This document shows, piece by piece, positions 46,958-59,033 of a stretch of DNA of 64,000 nt. Numbering within the stretch: position 1 is the first letter of the stretch; each line of letters opens with the position of its first letter. The position numbers and the translations under genes are program-made. This DNA is from Cephalopachus bancanus. Its lineage: Eukaryota; Chordata; Mammalia; Primates; Tarsiidae. Location: positions 2,557,001 to 2,621,000 of the forward strand of contig JAPVLO010000074.1 of NCBI GenBank assembly GCA_027257055.1. Direction: 5' to 3'. The notes below the pieces were generated by a model that was given only the letters and a program-made list of their open reading frames with translations, ran no database searches and had not been told where the DNA came from.

Positions 46958-48426
46958 AAAAGACTTGGGGGGCCTGGGTGCGGTGGCTCATGCCTATAAT
47001 TCCAGCTCTTTGGGAGGCTGGGATGAGAGGATTACCAGAGCCCATGGGTTTGAGACTAGCCTGGGCAACTTGGTGAGACTTCATCTCTATAACGTATTAA
47101 AAATTAGCTGGGTGTGGTTGTGAATATCTGCAGTTCCAGCTACTCAGAAGGCTGAGGCAGAAGGATCACTTGAGCCCAGCAGTCTGAGACTGTGGTGGCT
47201 GTGAATGTGCCACTGCACTCCAGCCTGGGTGACAGACTGAGATTCCTATTCAAAAAATAAAAAAATAAAAATACAAAAGAAGCTGAGCAGTCTTGCACGT
47301 GTCTGTTGGCTGCCCATATATCTTCTTTTGAGAAGTGTCTGTTCATGTCTTTTGCCCATGCTTTAATGGGGCTGTTTGTTTTTTTCCTTTCAGCACACTT
47401 GACTTTCTTGTAGGGCCTTTGTCAGATATACAGTTGACAAATATTTTTTTCCCATTCTGTGGGCTATCTCCTTGCTCTCTTGATGGCTTGTTTGCAGAAG
47501 ATTGCTACTGTGATGAGGTCCCACTTGTCTATCTTATCTCTTATGGTATGGGGACTTGGGGTTTTGATGAGGAATTGGTTGCCAGTTCCAATTTTCATAT
47601 GGGTGTTTCTGCATTTTCTAAGATTCTTACGGTTTGAGGTTTTACACTAATCATCAGAGAAATGCCAGTCAAAACCACCTTGAGAAACCAAAACCACATT
47701 GAGATACCACCTAATCCCAGTAAGAATGACCATAATTAACAAAATAAGCAACAGATGCTGGCGAGGATGCAAAGAAAAAGGAATGCTTCTACACTTCTGG
47801 TGGTAATGCAGACTAGTGCAACCTCTTTGGAACAGTGTGTGGCAATTTCTGAAAAACTAGGAATTGACCTTCCATATGACCCAGCAATCCCCCTATTGGG
47901 AATATACCTGGAGGAATTTAAATCATTCTACAAAAAAGATACCTGCACACGCATGTTTCTTGCAGTTCAATTCACAATAGCAAAGTCATGGAACCAAGCA
48001 TGCTGCCCATGGAAGCTGGACTGGATTAAAAAATGTGGTACATATATACAATGAAATATCATGCACCCATAAAAGACAAACATGGACTTTGCAGCAAGTT
48101 GGATGGATTTAGAGTCTATCATACTCAGTGATCTATCACAGAAACAGAGAACAGTTTACCATATGTTCTCACTCATAAGTAGACCTTGAAAAATTATCAT
48201 AACACTATAAGAAAGCATTGGCAGGAGTGGGAAACTGCCAGGGGAGGAGGGATGGGATTGGCAGTTGGGGGAAACTGCCAGAGGTGGGAGGTGCACACCT
48301 CATCAACAAGACCCCCTGCAAATGGACATTTGTATACTTATCTCTGAATAATTCCCCACATCTTTAAAATAAAGAAAAAAAAAAGAATTACATGAAAAGA
48401 AAGCAAAAAATAAAAAGGCTTGGGGG
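46958..48426 (+). mobile_element. Alu: Alu (intermediate age) whose A-rich tail is split by an L1
   Basis: The Alu body starts GGCCTGGGTGCGGTGGCTCA at 46971 and reaches an A-rich tail at 47252-47275. Its target duplication AAAAGACTTGGGGG (46958-46971) recurs as AAAAGGCTTGGGGG only at 48413-48426, beyond the L1. The A-rich piece before the right copy (about 48383-48412) is best read as the rest of the Alu tail. Confidence 0.8.
47276..48385 (+). mobile_element. L1 with 5' inversion (twin priming), inserted in an Alu tail
   Basis: From 47276 to about 47645 the sequence is antisense ORF2; the minus strand reads [20 protein letters not shown] at 47285-47346. From about 47648 it is sense, starting ACTAATCATCAGAGAAATGC. 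It continues through a frame at 47755-48054 with PYDPAIPLLGIY and ends CCACATCTTTAAAATAAAG. The two parts meet in the order expected of one transcript. Imperfect A-rich flanks (TACAAAAGAA and TACATGAAAAGAA) are the likely duplication. Confidence 0.88.
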
Positions 48427-48839
48427 AGATTAAGATTGCAAAAGACTTAAGATGTCTAGAATTACATTAAGCCTGCCATTTTCATTGAAATCTATAGTGA
48501 TGTCTATTAATATTTTGTAATTATCAAAATAATTCCATATTCCAAATCTGGAGCCCTGAAGGAAGCAAAGGTAGGAAGGAAGAAAAGAGTTAAAACATAT
48601 TACTTATAACAGTAGCTACATAATTATCTAATTAAGGAAATTAGTGAAAATTGTTAGTGTCTTAGAAAATTAGAGGCATGTGGAGGAACTGGGAGAGTTG
48701 CCATCAAAGTGGAAACTCCTGGATAAATCTATTACCCAAAAATAAAGAATAATAAGAACCAAAAAAAAAAAAAGCAGAGAACATTTTTAAAGAAGCAGGA
48801 AAACACACACTTCATTTTTTTGGTGAAATTTTTGAAATT

Positions 48840-48975
48840 AACTTTTTTAACAGTTATAAATGCAATATTTATATACCCAGCTGTGCCAATAATCACTTTA
48901 AATATGAGTTGTAAAGATGCAACAATTAAAAGACAGATTGACAGAGTGGATTGGGGAAAAAAAAAAGAAAAGTAG
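48840..48975 (+). mobile_element. Ancient L1 ORF2 fragment
   Basis: GATGCAACAATTAAAAGACA followed by GATTGACAGAGTGGATTGGG is a recognisable piece of old L1 ORF2 in sense. It breaks off into the next segment. Confidence 0.6.
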
Positions 48976-49004
48976 AGACTCTTCTTATCTCAAGAAACCC
49001 ATTG

Positions 49005-49215
49005 GAGGTGTTTTGAGAGATCTCACCAAAGCCTTCTTCCTCTGTTCAGTAACTTCAAATGTCTTCCACAAGCCCACAAGATGAGGTCCAAGTTTGCTGG
49101 CATGACACTTAGTGGGTCTCACTCTCTGACCTCCACCTGTCTCCTCAGCTCCACTCGTGGACACCCCAGAACCCTGACTCTTTGCCACACACATCTATGC
49201 CTCCATGCCTTGAAA
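49005..49215 (+). mobile_element. LINE-2-like 3' fragment
   Basis: GATGAGGTCCAAGTTTGCTG then GCATGACACTTAGTG and pyrimidine-rich text ending ATGCCTCCATGCCTTG have the layout of LINE-2 3' sequence. The assignment is by eye and uncertain. Confidence 0.5.
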
Positions 49216-49384
49216 TAAAAACTCTTACAGTAATCCTGAGAGTATCTGCCATTGTCTTTCTCTGGTTTTCACCAAATATAAGTGCTTCAGTACAAGGTGC
49301 AAAGATGTGGAAGAGATCTTTAACAATGTTGAAAAGTGTGAATTGCTTCTTGGCCCACAAACTTATTTGAAAGATTGATGGATC

Positions 49385-49740
49385 TGAGATAAGAAAATAA
49401 CAATCCAAGTCACAAAGGACAAACATGATTTAATGCTACTTATGTGAGGAATCAAACTAACTAATCTCTCATAAGTAGAAAGTACAATGGTGGTGGTCAG
49501 GGTCTGGGTAAAAGAGAAATGGGAATTTGCTGCTGAGTGGATATAAAGATTCTGTCATGCAGAGTGAAAAAGTTCTAGAGATCTGTGGTCCACAATTATG
49601 TTTATAGTTAGCAATAATGTACTGAACACATAAACTTTCAGAGGATAAAACTCATGCAATGTGTTTGTGATTATTCTGCCACATTTTGAAACATTTTAAA
49701 TTGTATAAATAATTTATTCTATTTTTAAATAGAATAATCC
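49385..49740 (+). mobile_element. Ancient L1 3' UTR (L1M)
   Basis: TAGAAAGTACAATGGTGGTG, GTCAGGGTCTGGGTAAAAG and GAAAAAGTTCTAGAGATCTG occur in the order of an old L1 3' UTR in sense. Together with 48840-48975 it may be one element with other repeats between. Confidence 0.75.
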
Positions 49741-49928
49741 ACGGATGCATCTTGAATTACTTCTCTATTTATAGAATTAAAAAAACATTAAAACTATCAG
49801 GTTTCATAAACCAGCAAGTAATTTTTTAAAAGTCTATATCATCATAGAGTTCAAATAAGAAAACTAATATCTAAAGTCAGGATTTTATTCAAAGCCATAA
49901 AGATGGCACCTAGAAAAATGAGATTCAG

Positions 49929-50273
49929 ATGACTTTATTCACCGGGTGCAGTGACTCAAGCCTATAATTTCAGCACTTTGGGAAGCTGAGGTGAGAGGAT
50001 TGCTTGAGCCCAGAGGTTTGAGACCAACCTGGGCAACTTTGCGAGATCTTGTCTGTACAATAAATAAATAAAAATTAGCTGAGTATGGCAGCCCAAGCCT
50101 GTAATTCCAACATACTTGGAAGGCTGAGGAGGAAGGATCACCTGAACACAGTAGGTCGAGGCTGCAGTGGCCGTGAGCGTGCCACTGCACTCCAGCCTGG
50201 ACAAGAAAGTGAGACTCCAACTCAATCCCCCTCCCCCCCAAAAAAAATCCACAACAAAAAAATGACTTTATTC
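49929..50273 (+). mobile_element. Alu: Alu (intermediate age), full length
   Basis: The body starts ACCGGGTGCAGTGACTCAAG at 49941 and ends in a C- then A-rich tail to 50261. Perfect 12-bp duplications ATGACTTTATTC lie at 49929-49940 and 50262-50273. Confidence 0.95.
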
Positions 50274-50312
50274 TAGAAGTCTTTTGTGGCTCATAACTGT
50301 GATCAAGCAAAT

Positions 50313-50656
50313 AAGAGTAAATTCTTTTTCATTTAATTAATTTTAATTTTAATTTTTTTGAGACAGGAACTCTGTCGCCCAAGCTGAAGTGCGGTGGCAC
50401 AGTCCCGGCTCATCACAGCCTCAATCGCCTGGGTTCAGATGACCCTCCTGCCTCAGTTTCCTGAGTAGTTGAGACCACAAGGGCAAGTCACCGTGAAGGG
50501 GCCAACTTTTGTATTTTTTTTTGTAGAAATGAGATCTAGCTATGTTGCCCAGGCTGGTCTCAAACTCCTGGTCTCAAGTGATTCTCTCACCTCGTCCTCC
50601 CAAAGTCATGGAATTAGAGATGTCAGCCACTGTGCCCAGTCAAGAGCATATTCTTT
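50313..50656 (-). mobile_element. Alu: AluJ-like element (oldest Alu class here)
   Basis: GAGACAGGAACTCTGTCGCC, TATGTTGCCCAGGCTGGTCT and CAAACTCCTGGTCTCAAGTG are standard primate AluJ features and are absent from the other groups. Flanks AAGAGTAAATTCTTT (50313-50327) and AAGAGCATATTCTTT (50642-50656) differ at two positions. Confidence 0.92.
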
Positions 50657-50695
50657 CATACATGATATATATTATGATCCATGATATATATTATA

Positions 50696-51897
50696 TACTT
50701 TATTTTATTTAAAGATGGCCACGTAAGTAATCTATGGGCAGGTGAAGTTTGGGCCTCCAACTGGTCCTCACTTTCCCTGGTTTAGGATCAGGTATCCTTT
50801 ATGTTGTTATGTGCCACTCTCCCACTATCCCCTGGCAGTGTCTCATGACTGTTGATCCCTCCCTTGTGCTAACGCAATTAATGTTCAGGTCCCACTTATG
50901 AGTGAGAACACATGGTATTCAGTTCATTGTTTCTGTGATAGATTGCTAAGAATGATGGTCTCCAAATACATCCATTTTGCTGAGAAGTCCATGATTTTGT
51001 CCTTCTTTATGGCTGCGTAGTATTCCATCATGTATATGTACCACATTTTCTTTATCCAATCTATTTTTGATGGGCAGTAGAGTTGGTTCTATGTTTTTGT
51101 TATTGTGATAGTATGGAAATGAACATACATTTGCAGGGATCCTTTCTGTAGAAAGATTTGTGCTCTTCCAGGTATCTTCCCAGGAGGGAGATTGCTAGAC
51201 TGTATGGAAGGTAAATTTCTAGTTCCCTTAGGTATCGCCACACTATTTTCCATAGAGTTTGGACTAGCTTGCACTCCCACTAACAGTGTAGAATTGTTCC
51301 CTTTTCTCTGCACCCACACCAGCATCTGTTGCTTTTTTTTATTTTTAATTTTTATGTTTTTTTTTTTTTTTGAGTTGGAGTCTCACTCCGTCGCCCAGAC
51401 TGGAGTGCAGTGGCCACTCCCGGCCACCGCAGCCTCGCCTGCTGGGCTCTGGCGATTCTTCGCCTCAGCCTTCCGAGTAGCTGGAATCACAGGCACGCGC
51501 TACCACACCCTGCTGATTTTTTGATTTATTGTAGAGATGAGGTCTCGCTGCCCAAGCAGATCTCGAACCTGCGGGCTCAGGCAATCCACTCACCTCAGGT
51601 GTTTTTTTATTTATTAGTTAGGGTCATCTTTACTGGGGTAAGATATACTCTCAGTGTGGTTTTGACTTGCATTTCTCTGATGATTAATGAGGCTGAGCAT
51701 TTTTTCATGAATCTACTGGCTGTTTGTATATCTTCTTTTGAGAAGTGTCTATTCATATCCTCTGCCCATTTTTTTTTTATAGGATTGTATGTTATTTTCT
51801 TTCTGGCTCATGTGAGTTCCCAGTAAATCCTGGATGCTAGGCCTTTGTCACATATACAGCTAGAAAATATTTATACCATTCTGTGGGTTGCAAATTT
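50696..51897 (-). mobile_element. 5'-truncated L1, split by an Alu
   Basis: The minus-strand L1 runs from CATTCTGTGGGTTGC (51880s) through ORF2 C-terminal sequence to a 3' UTR ending at the T-rich stretch near 50700. TTCCATCATGTATATGTACC at 51022 is typical antisense ORF2 end. The Alu at 51357-51598 divides it. Frames on both strands are broken. Confidence 0.88.
51345..51620 (-). mobile_element. Alu: Alu (lineage-specific young type), 5' truncated, nested in L1
   Basis: Poly-T then GAGTTGGAGTCTCACTCCG continue to ATCCACTCACCTCAG at about 51598, where the first 40-45 bases of the Alu are missing. T-rich L1 sequence on both sides hides the exact duplication. Confidence 0.92.
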
Positions 51898-52635
51898 GTA
51901 ATTAATGGAACATCATAAAAATATCTAATGTATGTGAAGCATTTATATTCAATCTGAAAAAAAAATTTGAAACTTTGTATTTATTTTGAAAAAATAAATG
52001 AAGTTAGAAAGAGTTTCACAATCAGTTACTACTTTGTCATAAATTAAATCTAATCTTGAGTAACTGTAATAAAGAATTAAATATCACTTGCTTATTTATT
52101 GCTATATCTTATCATTCTTTTACAAAAAAGAACAGAAATCCCTACAGATATATAGTTCTAAATTTCTTCATATAGAATAACTATTTCTTCATATAGAATA
52201 ACAGTGATTTCCCTGTTTAAAATAATTGTAAAACACTACTAACATATTCATATTGGTTTAAAAATAATGTAAGAAATATTCACCTATGAAACTGTCAACT
52301 AAGCAACTAAAATATTTAAAATATAGATGAAAGTGTGATTTAATGTCCATAATGCTCTTCCCCGCACTCTTATTCAGAGGGAAAGACTACGCTGATTTTT
52401 GTGTCTATTGTTTTAACATATGGTTTATGTTTTTATTAAATGTATCTCTAAGCAATGTAAAATGTAGTAGTCTGTGCTCAAATTCTATTGAACTAGAATC
52501 ATGTTCTAAGTATCCTTTTAATCCTTCTTTTTTCAATTTAATTTTATATTTCTGAATACTCTCCATGTTTGTACGTGTAGCAATAAGCATTTAATTACAT
52601 GAGCATATTATAAATTAGTTATCAATTTTTCTTTT
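51898..52635. other. AT-rich sequence with a short tandem duplication
   Basis: ATTTCTTCATATAGAATAAC is duplicated in tandem near 52152-52201. Nothing else recognised. Confidence 0.5.
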
Positions 52636-53130
52636 CGTGGAAATTTAAGGTCCTCAGATTTTTTTGTTATTAAAAATAAGGTTGTTATGAGCAATTTTTT
52701 CACTGTATTTTTATATAGGCATATATGCAATAATTATTTTAGCATAATACCTAAAAAAATGAAACTGCTGAATAAAGAATTTTGCACATTCTAAAGTTTA
52801 ATATTGATCGTGAAATGGCTCTCATGATATTTACATAATAATTTACATAATATCCACACATCCTTGACCACAAGGGAAATTGGCATAAATCTTAATTTTA
52901 GCTGCTTTGCTATGTGTGAAAGGATAACTTTTTCTGTTTTAATTTGTAATAACCTTGTCATTAATGGGAATGATAACTTTTTCATATGTTTTCTGGTGAC
53001 TTTTCTATTTCGCAAATTGATGTTTTCATGTATTTTACTAATTTTTCTTTGGAGTTGTCTTTTATTTGCTTTTAAAAATCCAACTGTTATTATTTTTACA
53101 TTATCTTACTTATTATTGTTGTAAATTTGC
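52636..53130 (-). mobile_element. Ancient L1 (L1M) fragment
   Basis: Antisense phrases ATTAAAAATAAGGTTGTTAT, GAACTTTTTCTG-like text and TTTTTCATATGTTTTCTGGT follow the order of old L1 ORF2 end sequence. High divergence. Confidence 0.55.
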
Positions 53131-54436
53131 TCAAGTTCATTGCAGTACTTTTAATATAGGCAAAAGTTTTGCTTTAATACTTTAATCATAACAGTCATCT
53201 TATTTTGGAAGAGAATCCTTAGAGCAGATCCTGATAAAATGATTTTAATTCAGATAGTTAATTTGGTTAATGATCTAAGTAAATAATAGCAAACAAGTGA
53301 AAATATGAAACAGAGAAGGGAAGTCAGTAAAGGAAATTTTACTAGCACATTGCTTCTGGGGACAACTTGAATTAAATCCTCCCAGGGAACTAAAGTAGCA
53401 AGCATTAATCTAACAAAAATCTGGGGAAGAATCATTTGACTTACCACTTCCATGGATGAACCTTGAATCTTGGTGCAATAACTTTTCAGCAAGTCTAACT
53501 ATTCTTGCCCACTGTCTGAACATGTGATGCCAGAATTAAAACCCCACACAGTGAGGTATAAATGGTTGCTATAGTCAGCTTCTGTTATGTGCAGTATCAT
53601 AATTTAACACTGATGTGATATCGGCAGCATCAACAATATCTACCTAAGTCCACTTTGCAATGTTCAGGTAATTTTAGACGCTGGTTAAATTTGGTTTGTT
53701 TGCCCTCTATTTTTTTTTTTTTAAGGTAAAGGCCAGTCACAATTGCAGTTGGATAAGCTGAAGTTGGTTCCAAAGACTGTAGTTTACTTTTCTGTATCTT
53801 CCTTTTCTACTCCATTCCAGATCCATTCATACTCAACCAAGCCCATCTATTAGTCTAATTGTTTTTCTGGTAGAGTAACTCACATGCCTATTCCATGAAA
53901 GGTGTGACGCTCTAGTCATTATACATTGGTCAGATTATGATTGTCCCATTGGCTCATTGTATTGTGCTTCAATGAATCCCTTGATCTGAGACTTGCTTGT
54001 TGCGGCTCCTACCATATATCAATAATGATATGTTCTCATAATAACCATAGTCAAGTATTTCTTCCAGAATAGTAATTCTTTTTTTTTTTTAATTTCCTGA
54101 CAGTCCATGCTCAGAGGAACAACATATGACCTGGGCACAGTTATACTTTAGGTCTAATTAACCACATAATTTATCAAATTTTGATAAATTACCCACTACC
54201 ACCACCACCCTCACCACTCCAAGAACCAGAACATCAAATATACCAAGCCATCAGAGAGTGTACAAGAAGCAATAATTTCCAAAGTGGGACAATACATGTG
54301 ATGGTGAGATAGAACGATTCTCACTTTTATCCCTTAGATTTTAAAACCATGTATTTTAGTCATTAGGATTGCATCCCTTTGTAATAACAAATTTTTCAAA
54401 ATACATAACAGTCTGAAAGACAACGTTTTAATCTCA
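53131..54436. other. Unrecognised sequence
   Basis: Moderate-GC patches at 53330-53560 and 53740-54010 look like very old repeat DNA, but I cannot name a family. No gene feature. Confidence 0.45.
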
Positions 54437-54754
54437 CAAAACGTTATCTTTATTTTTTTTTTCTGAGTTGGAGTCTCACTCGGCTGCCCAGACTGGAGTG
54501 CAGTGGCCGCTCCCGGCCACCGCAGCCTCGACCTGCTGGGCTCCGGCGATCCTTCCACCTCAGCCTTCCGAGTAGCTGGAATTACAGGCGCGTGCTACCA
54601 CGCCCGGCTGATTTTTTGATTTATTGTAGAGATGAGGTCTCGCTGCCCAGGCGGGTCTCGAACCCGCGGGCTCAGGCAATCCACTCACCTCAGCCTCCCA
54701 AAGGCGCGGGATGACAGGCTGAGCCACCGAGCCCGGCTCAAAACGTTATCTTTA
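54437..54754 (-). mobile_element. Alu: Alu (lineage-specific young type), full length, near consensus
   Basis: The body 54453-54738 shows few changes relative to the other young copies and keeps CGAACCCGCGGGCTCAGG and GCCCGGC. Perfect 16-bp duplications CAAAACGTTATCTTTA lie at 54437-54452 and 54739-54754. It is probably one of the youngest insertions here. Confidence 0.97.
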
Positions 54755-54852
54755 AACTGACACTTTAGATGCGCTTTCAACAAGTGGTTCAAAATTTCTG
54801 TTTCTGATCATTCTCTGTATGGGGTGGGGGCAATAGGCCTCTCTTCCTATAT

Positions 54853-55234
54853 GAAAGAGTAAAGATGGTTGTGCAGTATTCTGTTGTGAATATGTACCAC
54901 ATTTTTTAAAATCCAGTCCTCTTTTGATGGGCAGCATGGTTGGTTCCATGTTCTTGCTACTGTGAACAACGCTGCAATAACCATACATGTGCAAGAATCT
55001 TTTTCATAGAGTGACCTGAGTTCTTCCCAGTATTCCCAGTAGGAAGATTGCGGGGTCATATGGAAGGTAGATTTTTAGAACTTTTAGGAATCGCCACACT
55101 GATTTCCATGGTGAATATCTGTATACCTAGCCCTGAATTGTACCCCACAATTTTAAATAAAATTAATAAATTGAATGTTAATAAAATTTTTAAAATTAAT
55201 AAATAAAATTGAAAAGAGAAAAAAAGAGTGAAGA
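54853..55234 (+). mobile_element. Short L1 with 5' inversion (twin priming)
   Basis: From 54867 to about 55110 the sequence is antisense ORF2 (TTGATGGGCAGCATGGTTGG, TTCCATGGTG at the junction). From there to 55165 it is sense 3' end (CTGTATACCTAGCCCTGAAT to CCCACAATTTTAAATAAAAT) plus an A-rich tail. Flanks GAAAGAGTAAAGAT (54853-54866) and AAAAGAGTGAAGAT (55221-55234) are the target duplication with two differences. Confidence 0.9.
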
Positions 55235-57860
55235 TATCATATGAATTTCCTATGGTGTTCTTAAGCACAAATTTTTACAGAAATATACATATATAAATTT
55301 ATGACATACAAAAGAATAAGATAATCAAGATAAAAATAATTAATAGATGACAGTTGCACAGTAAGTCAAGGTTTTTGAAACAACTATAGTTATTACGTTG
55401 AAGAAAAAAAAAAAGAAAACGTGGAGAATACATGAAAAAATGGATACTTTAAGCAAGTACCAAAATCTAAAGGTAAACATCAAAATTATAATCTAGAATT
55501 GCAAAATCAAATGTCTGAATTTAAAAATTTACCAGATATGTCTAACTGTGCCATAGATGAAGCAAATGGTCATTTTTTTCAGCCTACTGTATTAGTTTTC
55601 TTACCTTCTGAAATCTTGTCCCAAAATAAATACCACATATTTTAGTTTTCTTAATTGTTTATTTTTTTTTAACTTTCTGGCAGCAAATTTCATATCAGCT
55701 AGCTTTATCCTCAATAGTTCTCCTTTACAAATAGCAATCCCCCACCACAACATTCAATGGTTTCAAACGATAATCATGTATTTTAATGTGTGCCTATGTA
55801 GGTTGGTAGGTTAAGCTGACTTTGACCTTGGTAGGTTGGATGACCATTTCCATCTATGAGTAATTTGATGGCTATACTTCAGGAGGCAGCCACTAGAGTG
55901 CCTCTGGTCCATGTGCTTTTTATCAACCTTGTGAGATAGGGGAGATGTGTGACATGTTTCTGTAGTGATTATGACAGACACAAAAGATGGCAAGAATAAA
56001 TGTGGCCTCTTATGACCTAGGGTTTGGCGTTGTCGTGCTGCTGTCATTTCTGTACACATGACATTGACCAAAACACATCATATGGAAGAAATCAAAGTCA
56101 AGGGAGGGGAAACACATTCAGTGTATGATGAAACCATAGATGGAGGAGGGCGTGAAACACTGTTGATCCCAGTGAGTACCAGAAGGGGAGTAGAACAGTA
56201 TAAATAGAAAGATATAGGACTTTGATATGTGATAAAAGCAACTTTACAAAGTTGTGTGTTTGAAAGTGTGTTAACTAAGTAACTGGATGAATTAAGTTTA
56301 GAAAGTTGACTGTGGAAGAAAATTTAGATTCTACGTTAAGCAGAATAATGAACTGTGTATGGTGTAAAGACTAAATATGTAAAGAAAAATGTATACATTA
56401 AAAGAAAATGAAGACTCTATTATCTTAGATGAATGGATTTCTCTTATAAAAGCAAAAATCAATCAATACCTTTGAACACATTAAAATTTGCAAATATATA
56501 CAAGCAACAGCATCATAAATACAATAAAAAGACATATTGCAGATTGTGAGAATATATTTACAGCTTCTATATTAGATATAACTTTCTTTCATCTTTTATT
56601 CACTGCATGTGTCTTCTCTCATGATGACATTCTCAGGAGAGGCTTGTCTCTGAACACAATCCATATTTTATCCACTTTATCACTAGTTCACTTGAGCCAA
56701 ATATGTGTTTTAATATTAAGAACTATGGCAATTCACCTCTTGGGTCTACCTGTTGTTTCCTTTCCTTTCAAGTCACATCTTCTAATCTAGTATTTTAATA
56801 ATTTTCTGGCCAATAGCTTTAATCATCTTGATAATTTTTTCTTGTTTGTACTACTAAGAATAATTGTATTTCTTTATCAATCTGAATATTCACCTTAAAT
56901 TTACTTATTTTAGCCTCTTGCTATAAACTCAGTAAACAGCATCTCATATTTTACAGACAATGTACAAGCTATAGCGTGGGACACACACACATGCGTACGC
57001 ACACACACATACACACACACACACACACACACAGGCATATTTCAACTCATTGAAATTCTTTCCCGTATTGTGTATTTATCCATGTTATTCTATTTCTACT
57101 TTTCAATCCTTATATTTATCACAATTATAATTTAGTAGATAAGCATAAAGGCAGAGACTTTGGACCAATCTATCTACATTCAAATATTAGCTCCATCTTT
57201 CCCTTACTATATTCCCAATATACAATTTTTTTCACACCTTAGTTCCCAGTCAGAATAATAGAACAAGGCTAATATGAGCAGTAAATAAAAGAATCTGAGC
57301 TGGGGACATATAATAATTACGGGAACAGTAAGAACTATTTCAATTTTTTTATTTACTATTATTGAGTCCTGTACTATTATTTTGTATGAGACTATCCTTT
57401 ATGTTGTATTCTGAATCTCAGTTTCAATTTTCCTTCCTAGAGATTTCCATAAATTATTATTTTTTAAATTTTATTTTATTATAAATTATTCTTTCTCATT
57501 CATATTATCTTTCCCTTCTTCCTTTTAATTCTCATTAGAATTTAAATTCCTCCATCACAAAGATTCTTCCATTGGTTAAAAAAAAAAAAAACCTCTCAAT
57601 CACACATAACTTTTTAGTTTCCCACTTGCTGTTATTATTTCTTTCACTAATAATACACACACTTTTTACATTTTAGCCTTCTAAAAATCATTACAATTTT
57701 GTTTTTTTATCCAAAAATTTTTATCTAAAATTACTCTTATACTGCCAACAATAAATTCTTGATAAGTTCCCACACAGTTCAACATACCCACTCAGTAACT
57801 GTGGCCCTCCAGGTCATTGGTTTAATGCAGTAAAGGAATTAGTAAAACTGGGAGATGCTT
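55235..57860. other. AT-rich sequence with an unidentified old repeat
   Basis: From 55575 to 56165 the text (TGTATTAGTTTTCTTACCTT, GTGCCTCTGGTCCATGTGCT) has the feel of an antisense mammalian LTR, but I cannot name it. The rest is AT-rich and unrecognised. Confidence 0.4.
56981..57033. repeat. (CA)n microsatellite, interrupted
   Basis: ACACACACACATGCGTACGC is followed by further CA repeats up to ACACACACAGG. Interruptions ATGCGTACG and AT break the run. Confidence 0.95.
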
Positions 57861-58469
57861 AGAAGGATACCAAACATTTAGGTTTCTGATCCATTTAGAG
57901 TTGATTTTTATGTACGGTGATAGGTAGGGCTCTTGTTTCATTCTGCTGCGTGCAAACAGCCAGTTTTCGCAGCACACAATAGGTTCTCCTCTCCCCAATG
58001 GTTATTGGTGGAGGATTTGTTAAAGTGAGTTGAATGAGAAATTGAGGTTTTGCTTCCAGAATCTCTAACCTGTTCCATTGGTCAATAAGCCTGTTCTTGA
58101 ATCAATACCAAGCTGTTTTGATTACTACAGTCTTATTTAAAAAGCCAAAAACCTGGAAGCATGGTACCTCCCACTTTGTTTCTTTTACTGAGGGTTATTT
58201 TGGATATTCGTGGGTGCTTTTGTTTTATATGAATTTCTGTATTGTTTCTAGGTCTGAGAAAAATGATGCTGGTAATTTAATGGGCATTGTGCTGAATCTG
58301 TAGATTGCCTTGGTAGGATGGGCATCTTAACAATATTGATTCTTCCAATCCATGAGCATAGAATATTTTTCCATTTGTTTGCATCATCTTTGATTTCTTT
58401 GAACAGTGTTTTGTAGTTTTTGTTGTAAAGGGTTTTCACTTCTCTGGTTAAGAAGACACTAAGGTATTT

Positions 58470-58473
<4 letters not shown>

Positions 58474-58526
<53 letters not shown>
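58474..58526. repeat. (GT)n microsatellite inside the inverted L1 part
   Basis: An uninterrupted GT run of about 53 bp replaces the sequence expected between TAAGGTATTTTGTC and CTGTTGTAAATGG of antisense ORF2. Confidence 0.97.
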
Positions 58527-58527
<1 letters not shown>

Positions 58528-59033
58528 TGTTGTAAATGGAATTGTGCTTTTTATTTGGTTCTCTGCCTGTTTGTTATTGGTGTAAAAAAAATGTGACTGT
58601 CTTTTGCACATTGATTTTGTTCCTTAAGACTTTGCCAAAGTCCTTTATCAATGCAAGGAGGTTTTTGACAAATTCCCTTGGGTTTTCCAGGTATAAGACC
58701 ATATCATCAGCAAGGAGGGATAGCTTAGCTTCCTCTTTTCCTATTTGGATACTATGAGAATTCTAGAAAGTGCAGGAGACACCCTTACAGACATTGTAAT
58801 AGACAACCAAAACCTCCAAAGCCCATGCCATAAGAGCTAATATAGACAAGTGGAACCTCGTCAAACTGAAAAGCTTCTGCAAAGCAAAAGAAGCCATCAA
58901 GGAATTGGGGAGACAGCCCACAGAATAGGAAAAAAACATATTTGCCAACTGTATATCTGACAAAGGTCTAACATCCAGGAACTAAAAGGAACATGAACGT
59001 GCTTCAAGGGGGGAAAAAAAACAGTCATATTAA

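Noticed and set aside
48985..49426. Minus-strand frames of 69 and 93 residues as an exon
   Set aside because: They lie opposite LINE-2-like and L1M fragments, and no splice-site or domain evidence supports an exon.
56981..57033. (CA)n with CGTACG as a regulatory Z-DNA element
   Set aside because: Ordinary interrupted microsatellite; no gene nearby to regulate.
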